DNA of 54,964 nt, taken from positions 1-54,964 of the forward strand of contig DAOULY010000005.1 of the NCBI GenBank assembly GCA_034414595.1, read 5' to 3'. Shown here one piece after another: positions 42,933-51,464 of the stretch (position 1 is the stretch's first letter; every line of letters begins with the position of its first letter). Position numbers and translations under genes: made by a program. The stretch comes from DAOULY01 sp034414595 (GTDB lineage: Bacteria > Chloroflexota > Dehalococcoidia > SZUA-161 > JAUWZY01). The notes beneath the pieces were generated by a model, which made no database searches, was not told the origin of the DNA, and saw only the letters and a program-made list of their open reading frames with translations.

Positions 42933-44754
42933 CTATGACCTCTGTGCCCTTATCTGGAGCACTGCGGATAACGCAAGCACCGCCTGCTGCCTCAGCGTAG
43001 TCTTGTATCAGCAGTAGCCCCATCCCACCGGAAGCCATTCCCACGTCGAATCCCTGGCCGTCGTCCCGCACTGTAAGGCACAACCATCCTTCGGAAGACA
43101 GCTCCAACCCTACGGTTACGCTGCTGGCCTTTGCATGCTTGACTACGTTGGCCAGGGCTTCTTCGGCGATGCGATATACTGCCAGCCTCGTCTGCTCCGT
43201 AGTCAACTCGCGATCGGCCTTCTCGCGCCTTATGAGCTGCTCATCCAGTTCCATCTCAATAACCAGGACCGCTTCAAATTGGTCTCCCAGAGATTGTAGG
43301 GCCGGGACGATCCCCCGACGCAGAATAGAGGGATAGAGCCGATGGCTGATGGGGCGTACGTGGCTCTCCAACAACCCGTTTAATTCTTGGCGCAGGTCCC
43401 CTAGTTCCGCAGCCAGCTCCCCTGGCAAGGCTGCGTGCTCCAGCTCTGTTAACCGGTGCAGCAGAACAATGAGTCTGTTCTGCACGGACCCGTGGAGCTG
43501 CTGTGCGATATCCTTCCGCAGGGACTCTTGTGTGGCTACAATCCGTTGCCGCGACCGTTGCAGCTCCTCCGCTCTCGCCAGAGCCGCTGCTCGCTCAACC
43601 AGTGCCTCTTCCGCCCGCTTGCTCTCGGTGATGTCCTTTGAGACACCCATGATCCCGAGGATTTCACCTTTGGAATCTCGTAGTATAGAAGCACTGATAA
43701 AACAAGGAAATGTCTCGCCACTCTTCCGTTTGTTTGTGATCTCGCCGGTGAATTGCCCCGCTTTGCTTGCTATTTCATGAACTCTCCAGCCATCTTGTGG
43801 ATCAGCATACAGCATGTCAACATGATTACCCATGACTTCTGCTCTGGTGTAGCCAAAAGCCTCCTCAGCAGCTTGATTGAACTCGACAATCCTGCGTTTC
43901 ATGTCGACCGAGATAATCATGTCCAGTGAACTATCAATGAGTCTCCTGGAGTATTCTTCGGATGCCTTCAACCTCTCCTCTGCCTGCTTGCGCTCGGTAG
44001 TGTCGCGGTCGATACCTCGGTAACCAAGCCAGTCCCCGTTGGCATTAAAAATAGGCACTCCGCTTGTTTCCAGCATAACTATCCGGCCATCTTTGTGCAG
44101 ATTAAGATTTTCCAAGTGCGAAAATGGCCTGCGAGCTTCTACAATAGCAGCGAACTCCGCAGCAACACGTTTTGCCTCTTCCGCAGGCATAAAATCAAAC
44201 GGTGTCTTTCCGATAATCTCATCTGGCTCATATCCCAGCAATTCCTTGACCTTAGGGCTAGCATAAGTGTAGGTACCGTTGGGGTCTACTTCCCAAATCC
44301 AATCGCTTGTAGCCTCAACCAGAGAGCGAAAGCGTTCCTCGTCTTCCTGCAGCGCTCCCTCGGCCTGCTGGCGCCCGGTGATATCGCGGTGAACAACAAC
44401 AACTGCACTTGGTCTGCCCTCGCTATCCTTCAGAACAGAGAGGCTAATGCTTGCCAGGAATTCTGTTCCATCTTTGTGTATAGCCAGATAATCAGAAGCC
44501 TTTACAGGTTTACCAGCAGACACTCTTCGCACCGCTTTAAGGAATTTTGGACGATCCTTCTCTGCCATGAATAGTTCTTCCGAGGTTCTTCCAATTGCCT
44601 CCTCTTTTTCATAGCCATGCTGTTGGGTCGTTGCTCGATTGATGTCAATGATTCTTCCTTGCAGATCAATAATGGTAACTCCGTCAATCATCGCGTCAAT
44701 GATTGCTGCTGCTTTTACCTCGCCCTTTTCTGGCTTCAGCCTGTCTCTCGCCAT
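42871..44754 (-). CDS. Three-PAS sensor histidine kinase (HisKA_3)
   Basis: A 627-residue soluble kinase: PAS units at about 15-130, 140-260 and 265-385, a coiled coil, then HisKA_3 with H421 (RKDIAQQLHGSVQNRL) and HATPase_c (VRDDGQGFDVG, GMGLLLIQDYAEAAGG). Each PAS ends in the typical D-x-T-x-R/S-K-x-A-E linker. No membrane segment. It lies convergent to, and overlapping, the two NarL/CheY-type regulator genes, its probable partners. The repeated PAS-to-PAS linkers suggest a cytoplasmic redox or ligand sensor. Confidence 0.92.
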   Translation of the reverse strand: MARDRLKPEKGEVKAAAIIDAMIDGVTIIDLQGRIIDINRATTQQHGYEKEEAIGRTSEELFMAEKDRPKFLKAVRRVSAGKPVKASDYLAIHKDGTEFLASISLSVLKDSEGRPSAVVVVHRDITGRQQAEGALQEDEERFRSLVEATSDWIWEVDPNGTYTYASPKVKELLGYEPDEIIGKTPFDFMPAEEAKRVAAEFAAIVEARRPFSHLENLNLHKDGRIVMLETSGVPIFNANGDWLGYRGIDRDTTERKQAEERLKASEEYSRRLIDSSLDMIISVDMKRRIVEFNQAAEEAFGYTRAEVMGNHVDMLYADPQDGWRVHEIASKAGQFTGEITNKRKSGETFPCFISASILRDSKGEILGIMGVSKDITESKRAEEALVERAAALARAEELQRSRQRIVATQESLRKDIAQQLHGSVQNRLIVLLHRLTELEHAALPGELAAELGDLRQELNGLLESHVRPISHRLYPSILRRGIVPALQSLGDQFEAVLVIEMELDEQLIRREKADRELTTEQTRLAVYRIAEEALANVVKHAKASSVTVGLELSSEGWLCLTVRDDGQGFDVGMASGGMGLLLIQDYAEAAGGACVIRSAPDKGTEVIANVPLASSGAKHSERASPLE

Positions 44755-44907
44755 TTTCGCCCCCCGTCCTGATTACAATTTCTATTAAGTCAGCCCATGT
44801 TTATCCGACCTATTGAAAAGGCCTCGCTTCTTCACCCCAAAACGCCTCAGCCTTACTCAGGGAAAGCCATCAACCAGCCGACACATTGGCACCCGCAGCC
44901 AGGTATG

Positions 44908-44961
44908 TATGTCGTTTACAAAAACGGGGCATCCTGGCTCCGAAAATAATGCGCACTTCAG
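44908..44961 (+). repeat. Dispersed repeat TATGTCGT, copy 4
   Basis: Starts TATGTCGTTTACAAAAAC and continues with CCTGGCTCCGAAAA, aligning with copy 5 over about 54 bp. Confidence 0.6.
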
Positions 44962-45032
44962 AATGTAAGGCCACGTTCCCTGACGGTCCTATTATAGCTT
45001 TTTCTCATCCTCAATGTCTTGCTTCATGCATG

Positions 45033-45086
45033 TATGTCGTCTGCAGAAGCGGGACACGCTGACCCCGGAAACTGTGAATGCTTCAA
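45033..45086 (+). repeat. Dispersed repeat TATGTCGT, copy 5
   Basis: Starts TATGTCGTCTGCAGAAGC and continues with GCTGACCCCGGAAA. Together with copy 4 it gives the longest conserved form of the element. Confidence 0.6.
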
Positions 45087-45134
45087 AAAAACCGATACGC
45101 ATTTGTGAAGGGCTAACTTGAAAGCTTGGAGTGA

Positions 45135-45878
45135 TTGTCGGATACTATCCCCATGAGGATCTACGAACGCTTGAGCCAAGTATACGACCTTGACTTGGGC
45201 AAGTTCTCCCAGCAATATCTAAGTCTAATTAACCGGCTCTTCGAGGAGCGCGGCATTAGGCAAGCAAGGATTCTCGACCTAGCCTGTGGAACAGGCACTT
45301 TGGCGATGGATCTTGCCAAGTGTGGCCACTCAGTTCACGGAATAGACATCTCGCCGGAGATGATTGAGATAGCTAAATCGAAATCGATTGGATTGTCGAG
45401 CACCTCTTTCGATGTTCAGGATATGACTCAGTTTCGCGCTGGAGGCAAGTTTGACCTGGTTGTGTGCACATTCGATTCTGTCAACTATCTACCGGATAAA
45501 GATAGTGTAAGAGCAATGTTCCATCGCGTCGCTGGTGCTCTTCGCGAATCAGGCATATTTGTCTTTGATTCAAATACCAATCGACTGTACGCCAATGCTG
45601 GAGAGGGAATACAAGAGCACGAACTCAGTGGAGAGTCTTTTCTCCAAAAGTTCAGCTATGACCCTATTGGTAGGGAAGCCACAATAATATTTGAGTTTTC
45701 AGATGGAGCCATAGAAGTCCATAAACAACGTCCTTACGATTTGGCAGAGTTTGAACCTATTCTTGCTGATACGGGTATGCGTCTAGTCCATGCATTTTCG
45801 GGATTCGATGAGAGGCCATATAGTTCTGAGAGCGAGAGGCTGATTTGCGTAGCTGAGAGAAGTAGAGAGCAAGGATGA
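45135..45878 (+). CDS. Class I SAM-dependent methyltransferase
   Basis: A protein of up to 247 residues. SAM-binding motif I is ILDLACGTGTLAMDLA, motif II GIDISPEMIEIAK, then FDVQDMTQF and FDLVVCTFDSVNYL. This is the Methyltransf_25-type small-molecule methyltransferase fold; the substrate is unknown. The start is uncertain: TTG at 45135 lies just after GGAGTGA, while ATG at 45153 has no good ribosome site. It stands alone and is convergent with the metV-like gene. Confidence 0.85.
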   Translation: MSDTIPMRIYERLSQVYDLDLGKFSQQYLSLINRLFEERGIRQARILDLACGTGTLAMDLAKCGHSVHGIDISPEMIEIAKSKSIGLSSTSFDVQDMTQFRAGGKFDLVVCTFDSVNYLPDKDSVRAMFHRVAGALRESGIFVFDSNTNRLYANAGEGIQEHELSGESFLQKFSYDPIGREATIIFEFSDGAIEVHKQRPYDLAEFEPILADTGMRLVHAFSGFDERPYSSESERLICVAERSREQG

Positions 45879-45984
45879 ATAACACAAGGGTTGCATTACT
45901 ATCCGAGGTGTTCTTCACTACACATAAGCGTGGATTGTTGCACCATTCCGACAACCGAGGTATTCACCGGAAGTACCAACTTGG

Positions 45985-46635
45985 TTAGATTTCCACTACT
46001 ATCCGTTGGACAGGACCTATGGTCCAATCCTTGGGCGGTCTGATGTCCTCAAGCCTATGCAGTTCACCCCTCTCTGCGAGGCGGTCAATGATGAGTTGCC
46101 AGGCACAGTCGATGTCAGGTGAGACTTCACATTCCCCCCCCACGGACCCGCCACAAGGACCATTCAGAAGCTGCTTGGAGCACCTGGTGATAGGGCAAAT
46201 ACCCGCGGTTTCGGCTAAGATACAATCACCACAAGCCTGGCACATCTCACTCCAAGCTCCCAATTCCTGACTGGCACCGATGAACTTGGTGTTCAGGGCA
46301 GGAATTATTGTCTTGTGGGGAAAGACCTCGGCCAGTAGCTGGACTCCAGCACCGCAACCCATGGACAAAATAACATCATAGTTATCGACCTGACTTCTCA
46401 AAGGCTCGATAAACTCCCGGTCACACTGCCTCTGAATGACGGTCTCACCAACATCTATCTCTTTGCCCTCCTTCCGGAAGGCCATCCTTAACTGGGTGGC
46501 GAGGATTTTTACCTCGTCTTCTCCACCTGCCATGCATACGCTGACGCATGTGCCGCAGCCTACGATGAGTATCCTGGACGAACCACCCACCATAGACATT
46601 ATTTGCGAAAAGGGTTTCCTTTCAGCTACTATCAC
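45985..46635 (-). CDS. metV: MetV-like zinc/iron-sulfur protein (methylene-THF reductase C-terminal family)
   Basis: A 216-residue protein with many cysteines: VGCGTCVSVCMAGG near the N-terminus, SMGCGAGVQ, and a cluster-like C-terminal part MCQACGDCILAETAGICPITRCSKQLLNGPCGG. This is the pattern of the MTHFR C-terminal/MetV family, which partners MetF in anaerobic methylene-tetrahydrofolate reductases. GTG at 46635 follows GGAGGT. It is downstream of hdrA and mvhD on the same strand, as in HdrABC-MvhD-MetFV complexes, but no metF follows; the next gene is an unrelated methyltransferase on the other strand. Confidence 0.85.
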   Translation of the reverse strand: MIVAERKPFSQIMSMVGGSSRILIVGCGTCVSVCMAGGEDEVKILATQLRMAFRKEGKEIDVGETVIQRQCDREFIEPLRSQVDNYDVILSMGCGAGVQLLAEVFPHKTIIPALNTKFIGASQELGAWSEMCQACGDCILAETAGICPITRCSKQLLNGPCGGSVGGECEVSPDIDCAWQLIIDRLAERGELHRLEDIRPPKDWTIGPVQRIVVEI

Positions 46636-46696
46636 TTTTTACCTCCGCGCAGAATCCTCTTGTCGACATGACCCGACGTCGGAATTGCTAAAACCC

Positions 46697-47122
46697 TCAT
46701 GACGCCACGGGATTGCGTTTTAGCGGGTTAGGGCCTAAAGCTTTCATCTCTTCCGTCATACCGGTTACAATGTCGGCAAACTTTTTGCCTGCCGGACCAG
46801 GCACGAAGTTGAACTGTATCCTTTCTTCTTCAAACCCCAGCTCCTTTATCAAGCCTCTGGCCCGCTTCACCTTAGCCTGAGCATGGTCATTGCCGTTCTT
46901 GAAATAACATTCGCCCATTTTACACCCGATCACTAAAACGCCATCGGCCCCCAGCTCCAGAGCCTTTAAGAGATGGAGTATCTCCACCTTGCCGGTGCAA
47001 AGTACTCTTATCACCCTAATGTTGGGTGGATATTGAAACTCCATTTTGCCGGCCACATCAGCGGCAGCAAGGGCACAGTAGTGGCAGCAAAAAGCTAATA
47101 TCTTAGGCTCAAAGTCGTCCAT
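46697..47122 (-). CDS. mvhD: MvhD-like [2Fe-2S] electron-transfer subunit
   Basis: A 141-residue protein with the MvhD/FlpD pattern: CCHYCALAAAD, RVLCTGKVE, GCKMGECYFKNGN, five cysteines in the usual order for a [2Fe-2S] site. In methanogens and acetogens this subunit passes electrons from hydrogenase or formate dehydrogenase to HdrA. The ATG at 47122 has AAGGAGGGAGAA; the longer frame would run into hdrA. It lies 16 bp after hdrA. Confidence 0.92.
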   Translation of the reverse strand: MDDFEPKILAFCCHYCALAAADVAGKMEFQYPPNIRVIRVLCTGKVEILHLLKALELGADGVLVIGCKMGECYFKNGNDHAQAKVKRARGLIKELGFEEERIQFNFVPGPAGKKFADIVTGMTEEMKALGPNPLKRNPVAS

Positions 47123-47138
47123 TTCTCCCTCCTTGTAA

Positions 47139-50100
47139 TCAACCTGATAACAGCGCTTCAATTTGAGGGATAACGTCGTTATCGGCAAAGGTCTTGAGTT
47201 CTATAGCGTCCTTGGGGCATGAACTCACGCATACTCCGCAGCCGCGACATTCATGAGGTAGAATCTGGGCTACCTGCTGCTCGTTGATAAAGGGCACTGT
47301 GAAAGGACATGCCCGTACGCAAGTGAGACAAGCCACACACCTGTCAGAGTTCACCTCGGCTACGACTGCCTGCTGCACCAGACGCTCCTTGGAGAGCACA
47401 GCCAGAGCCCGCATGGCAGCGGCCTTGGCCTGAGCGGCGCTTTCGTCCAAAGATTTGGGACCATGAGCCAGGCCGCACAGGTATATGCCTTTCTTGGTAA
47501 AATCTACCGGGGTGAGAGTCATGTAGTCATCCTCAGCGAAGAACCCGTCTTCTCCCAGAGGGACACCGAGTATAGAAGAGAGGCTTTCATTGTCATCCCC
47601 AGCCAGAACGGCGGAGTTCAATACCAGCAGGTCTGGCCGAAGCTCCATCGTCTTGCCCGTATCGACCTTAGTGAAGCTGACCGTTAGGCTGCCACCACGC
47701 TTCTTTGAGACGTCTATCCCAGCTTTCTCGTCGTATTTGGTGAAAGCTATACCCCTTTGTTTCGCCTCATGATAAAGAATGTCGTTGAGGAAATAAGTTC
47801 GCATATCCCGGTAAAGGTGATGGACAGTGATTTCTGGATTAAGTTCCTTGAGCTTAAGGGAGTTCTTTACCGCCTGAGAGCAACAGATGCGACTGCAATA
47901 AGGGCGCTGCTCATCTCTCGACCCCACACAGTGGAGCACAAGCACCGACTTTATGCCCTCCAGCCAGTTGTCACTCCCTGCAAACCTTTCTTCAAGCTCC
48001 AACTGGGTGATCACTTCCTTGTTCTTGGCATACAGATATTCCTCGGGCTTATATTCTCTGCCTCCTGTTGCCACGATGATTGCGCCATGCTCTGCTTCGG
48101 CCCCAGCTGCTGGAGTCAGTATCTTGGTATGGAACTGGCCTATCCTCCCCGTTATTTCAGTGACCTTAGAACCCAGGAATACCCTTATCAGAGAGCTATC
48201 CTCAATTCTCTTATTTAGAGTCCCGATGTACTGCGAGACCTTCCTGCCTGCCGGATCATAACATAGCCGGTTCGCATTGCCACCCAGCCTCTCGCTCTTT
48301 TCTACGAGATCAACTGGTATCTCCTGGCTCGCCAGGCTCAGGGCTGCTACCATCCCCGCAACACCGCCACCGATGACCAAGGCTCGTTGCGTAATATCCC
48401 TGGCGGCGGGGGGTATAGGCTGCAACTCCCTCACCTTAGCTACTGAACCCCTGATCTCATCCCTCAGTCTCTGCGTGGCCTTGTCACTTTCCTTAAGGTG
48501 GACCCAGGCACAGAATTCGCGGGCATTTACCATTTCCACCAGGAATTTGTTGAGCCCTGTATCGGCTACGGTCTTCTGAAACAGAGGAAGAAGACTGCGT
48601 GCGCTACAGGCAACGACTACAGCTCGGTTCAAGCCCTTTTCCTTGATGGTCTGTTTAATTTGGGAGATACCCGGAGCAAAGCAGGCATAGTCAAGGACCT
48701 GTGATTCTGCCACGCCTTCTAACCCACTGGCATATTCGGCTAGCTCAGCTGTGTTCAGTGTCTTGGAAATCATGCCGCCGCACTGGCAGACAAATACTCC
48801 CACTTTGGGGAGAGTGTCGCTCACATGAGATTGGGATGTAGGGGCCTGCGCTGGCTGGCCTACAGTGGTCGCAGCTCCAGCAAGGAACTCAGCGATTTCC
48901 AGGGCAGCGGCCTCTGCATTGACCACAGCCTCGGGGGTATCGCTAAGGCTGTGGAAGCTGCCTCCGACGAATACTCCCGGCTTTGCCATAGAGGATTGGT
49001 TAGCAGTCTCAGGAAATCCCCAGCGGTCGAAGGGGATACCAAGCGATTTAGCGAGGTTCGTTCCATCCGATGAGGGCGTGAGCCCGAGGGAAAGAACCAG
49101 GAGATCGAAGGACTCTTCTGCGGGCTTGCCCCCTTCTGCGGAGATATACTCTACTTTCAGGTCTTTAGTTTGCGGGTCTTCGGTAATGGAGCCAATTTCG
49201 CCCCGGGTGTACTTTACACCGAGACTGTCCTTTGCCTGGTTGTAGATCTGTTCATGCCCTTTGGAGTAGGCCATCACATCATTGTGGAATATGACCACTT
49301 CGGTCTCGTTTGACTTAGCCTTCAGCGACATAGCTAAGCGAGTGGCATGCATGCAGCAGATTGACGAGCAATAACTCAAGTCCTTGTCGGTTTTCCTGGA
49401 GCCTATACACTGGACAATAGCGATCCTCTGGGCTTGTTTGCCATCGGACGGCCTTTGTACTTGGCCCCCGGTAGGCCCGTATATGCTCACCAGTCTATCC
49501 ATCTGAAAGTTATCGATGACATTGGGCATCTTGCCATAGCCAAGCTTGGCAGCTTCGTCAGAAGCTCGCAGCGGCTCGATGCCAGGAGTGAGCAGGATGG
49601 CCCCAACCTGCAACTCCTGAAGCTGCTCTTTCTGCCCCCAGTCTATGGCATCGGTAGGACATACCTCAGCGCACTTATTGCACTCCTCACCCTTCAAGTG
49701 CAAGCAGGTCCCGGCGTCAATAAATGGTATGTTAGGCACTGCTCCCGCATAGGCTAAATAAATCGCCTTTCTTGCACCCAACCCAAAGTTGAATTCGCTG
49801 ACTGCCTGAACCGGACAGCTTCGCCAGCATAGACCGCAGGTGACACATTTGATGCTATTGACGTAGCGCGGAAGTCTTCTGATTTTAGCGGTAAAGTCAC
49901 CTGCTTCTCCATCCACCCCTTCGAGCTTGGCTAAAGGCATGAATTCTATGTTGGGATTGTTTTTAGCCTCGAGTATCTTTGGGGTAGCTATGCAAATGGC
50001 ACAGTCGTCCTCGAAGGTTCTGTAAAGCTGCACCATTTTACCCCCGACATGGGGAGCGCTGTCCATCAGATATACCTTTGCCCCAGCACTGCCCAAATCC

Positions 50101-50171
50101 AAAGCAGCTTGAATACCAGCTATCCCAGCGCCAACCACCAGCACAGCATTTACCTTATTCCTATTGCTCAT
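47139..50171 (-). CDS. hdrA: Double-module HdrA-like flavoprotein
   Basis: A 1010-residue flavoprotein made of two HdrA-type modules. The first (about 1-435) has the FAD motif GAGIAG near the N-terminus, a CVTCGLCWRSCP cluster segment and CNKCAEVCP. The second (about 450-1010) opens with the HdrA signature FVCQCGGMISKTLN, has a second FAD motif (GGGVAG), paired-Cys motifs (SRICCSQ), and ends with two [4Fe-4S] motifs (CVACLTCVRACP, CRGCGVCVSSCP). HdrA is the flavin site of electron bifurcation or transfer in heterodisulfide-reductase-like complexes. No hdrB or hdrC is next to it. A GGAGGTG site precedes the ATG. Partners here are MvhD- and MetV-like proteins. Confidence 0.93.
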   Translation of the reverse strand: MSNRNKVNAVLVVGAGIAGIQAALDLGSAGAKVYLMDSAPHVGGKMVQLYRTFEDDCAICIATPKILEAKNNPNIEFMPLAKLEGVDGEAGDFTAKIRRLPRYVNSIKCVTCGLCWRSCPVQAVSEFNFGLGARKAIYLAYAGAVPNIPFIDAGTCLHLKGEECNKCAEVCPTDAIDWGQKEQLQELQVGAILLTPGIEPLRASDEAAKLGYGKMPNVIDNFQMDRLVSIYGPTGGQVQRPSDGKQAQRIAIVQCIGSRKTDKDLSYCSSICCMHATRLAMSLKAKSNETEVVIFHNDVMAYSKGHEQIYNQAKDSLGVKYTRGEIGSITEDPQTKDLKVEYISAEGGKPAEESFDLLVLSLGLTPSSDGTNLAKSLGIPFDRWGFPETANQSSMAKPGVFVGGSFHSLSDTPEAVVNAEAAALEIAEFLAGAATTVGQPAQAPTSQSHVSDTLPKVGVFVCQCGGMISKTLNTAELAEYASGLEGVAESQVLDYACFAPGISQIKQTIKEKGLNRAVVVACSARSLLPLFQKTVADTGLNKFLVEMVNAREFCAWVHLKESDKATQRLRDEIRGSVAKVRELQPIPPAARDITQRALVIGGGVAGMVAALSLASQEIPVDLVEKSERLGGNANRLCYDPAGRKVSQYIGTLNKRIEDSSLIRVFLGSKVTEITGRIGQFHTKILTPAAGAEAEHGAIIVATGGREYKPEEYLYAKNKEVITQLELEERFAGSDNWLEGIKSVLVLHCVGSRDEQRPYCSRICCSQAVKNSLKLKELNPEITVHHLYRDMRTYFLNDILYHEAKQRGIAFTKYDEKAGIDVSKKRGGSLTVSFTKVDTGKTMELRPDLLVLNSAVLAGDDNESLSSILGVPLGEDGFFAEDDYMTLTPVDFTKKGIYLCGLAHGPKSLDESAAQAKAAAMRALAVLSKERLVQQAVVAEVNSDRCVACLTCVRACPFTVPFINEQQVAQILPHECRGCGVCVSSCPKDAIELKTFADNDVIPQIEALLSG

Positions 50172-50372
50172 CGTTGTACTTGCACCTCCTGCTTAAGTCT
50201 TGGCGAGGCAAACACACACCGAACAAGAGCAAAATAATGATCCCCATCCGTGCATAGAAGCCACTCATAGAGGATCTGAATCCCGGCTCGGAGAGTCGAA
50301 CAGGAGAGTTCCACCTCAGAGTTACTATACCCTACAGGGCTACCGTAGTCAAATCGAACCCACGTCTAAAAA

Positions 50373-50447
50373 GATGACCATTGGGGAACCAAACCGTCAC
50401 TTTTGCATAACGCAACTGGTACCAAATTCCCACTAAAATACGACTGC
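50373..50447 (+). repeat. Seven-box perfect 11-bp array (array G)
   Basis: AC cores lie at 50377, 50388, 50399, 50410, 50421, 50432 and 50443, each followed by C, T or G: GACC, AACC, CACT, AACG, TACC, CACT, GACT. Every step is exactly 11 bp. The array ends about 50 bp before the predicted -35 of the regulator gene at 50563. Confidence 0.8.
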
Positions 50448-50497
50448 CACTGTCTTATCTGGGTGTATGTCTGACGTTACAATAAGAGGCGCATAGT

Positions 50498-50525
50498 TTG
50501 CGTTAACAGAGAATATAAATATAAG
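50498..50525 (+). promoter_or_regulatory. Probable promoter of the 50.5 kb regulator
   Basis: TTGCGT (50498-50503), 16-bp spacer, TATAAG (50520-50525). The ribosome site GGAGGAGGTGA lies 4 nt before the ATG at 50563. Confidence 0.5.
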
Positions 50526-50562
50526 CATGGTGTAATCGAGTAACCCGTGGAGGAGGTGATCA

Positions 50563-51249
50563 ATGAAGGTGCTGGTAATTGGAGGTGGGGAAATGGTGAG
50601 GAATATCTCCTTCATTCTCCAACTACGATGGCGAGACGCTGTTATCGTCTCCGCTGCTGAGGGGGCGAAGGGGATAGAGCTGGTGGAGACCGAGGCACCC
50701 GACTTGGTGATAGTGGACTTTCCTTTGCCGGACATGAACGGTGTGGACTTAGCGGGTCAAATTCGCAGGTTTTCCGATGTCCCTCTGATCATTACCGGGG
50801 AGGCTTGTGAGATGCAGAGGGCCAGAGTTCTGGAGGAAGGAGCGGACGATTATATCATCGGACCGTTCGATCCCATCGATGTCATGGCTAAGGTAATGGC
50901 ATTACTCCGTCGCGCACACGCGGTCGGCTTCCAGCGGAATCACATTCCCCTCGTCAGCGGGGAGTTGATGATCAATTCATCCGCACACGAAGTGTTCCTC
51001 TCAGGCAAGCCCTTACAGTTGACCCCCCATGAGTACGAGTTGCTCCTTCAACTGGTTAGAAACGAGGGCAGGGTGCTCACCCATCGCAACCTTCTCGAGA
51101 AGGTATGGGGCCCGGAATATGCCGCCGATTTAAGCTTTTTGAAGAAGTACATCTACCGCCTGCGTCAAAAGCTCCATGATGATGCCCACAACCCCCAGAT
51201 GATCCTCACTGAGCGAGGGGTAGGCTACAAGTTTATTAGACGTGCCTGA
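50563..51249 (+). CDS. OmpR-family regulator with degenerate receiver
   Basis: A 228-residue protein with receiver and winged-helix domains (LTPHEYELLLQLVRNEGRVL, LKKYIYRLRQKL, GVGYKF). In the receiver, the acidic pair is replaced by G7-G8 (VLVIGGGEM) and the conserved Lys by G100 (DDYIIGPF), while the Asp at 52 (IVDFPLPDMNG) remains. Without the Mg2+-binding residues and the Lys, normal phosphotransfer is unlikely, so it should work without phosphorylation or through another ligand. Array G lies upstream, pointing to autoregulation. A terminator follows. Confidence 0.9.
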   Translation: MKVLVIGGGEMVRNISFILQLRWRDAVIVSAAEGAKGIELVETEAPDLVIVDFPLPDMNGVDLAGQIRRFSDVPLIITGEACEMQRARVLEEGADDYIIGPFDPIDVMAKVMALLRRAHAVGFQRNHIPLVSGELMINSSAHEVFLSGKPLQLTPHEYELLLQLVRNEGRVLTHRNLLEKVWGPEYAADLSFLKKYIYRLRQKLHDDAHNPQMILTERGVGYKFIRRA

Positions 51250-51279
51250 TTCACCCCGCAGAAACCGACCATAGGCCGG

Positions 51280-51310
51280 GGGCAGGCATTTTGCCTGCCC
51301 TTCGTTCTTC
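51280..51310 (+). terminator. Intrinsic terminator
   Basis: GGGCAGGCA (51280-51288) pairs with TGCCTGCCC (51292-51300) around TTT, followed by TTCGTTCTTC. It separates the two degenerate regulators. Confidence 0.72.
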
Positions 51311-51464
51311 TCCCCGATTTTCAACCAAGTTTGTACTGAAATAGCACCAATTTCCACCATTCTGGGCACCCTGGTGACCTGGATTTGCACCTTCCTGTGC
51401 TACTTTCTGAACTGTCAGAGAGAGTGGATCAGGGTGTGAAACTGGGTCTGTCGGGAGGTGACCC

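Larger units (their letters stand above)
44755..45134. other. Intergenic region with two dispersed-repeat copies
   Basis: 380 bp between divergent kinase and methyltransferase genes. It contains the two best-preserved copies of the TATGTCGT repeat, 125 bp apart in the same direction. No gene or clear promoter was found. Confidence 0.55.
50172..50562. other. Divergent regulatory region between hdrA and an OmpR-type regulator
   Basis: 391 bp holding array G and the promoter of the regulator at 50563. The promoter of hdrA on the other strand was not clearly found. The short frames here are not supported as genes. Confidence 0.6.
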
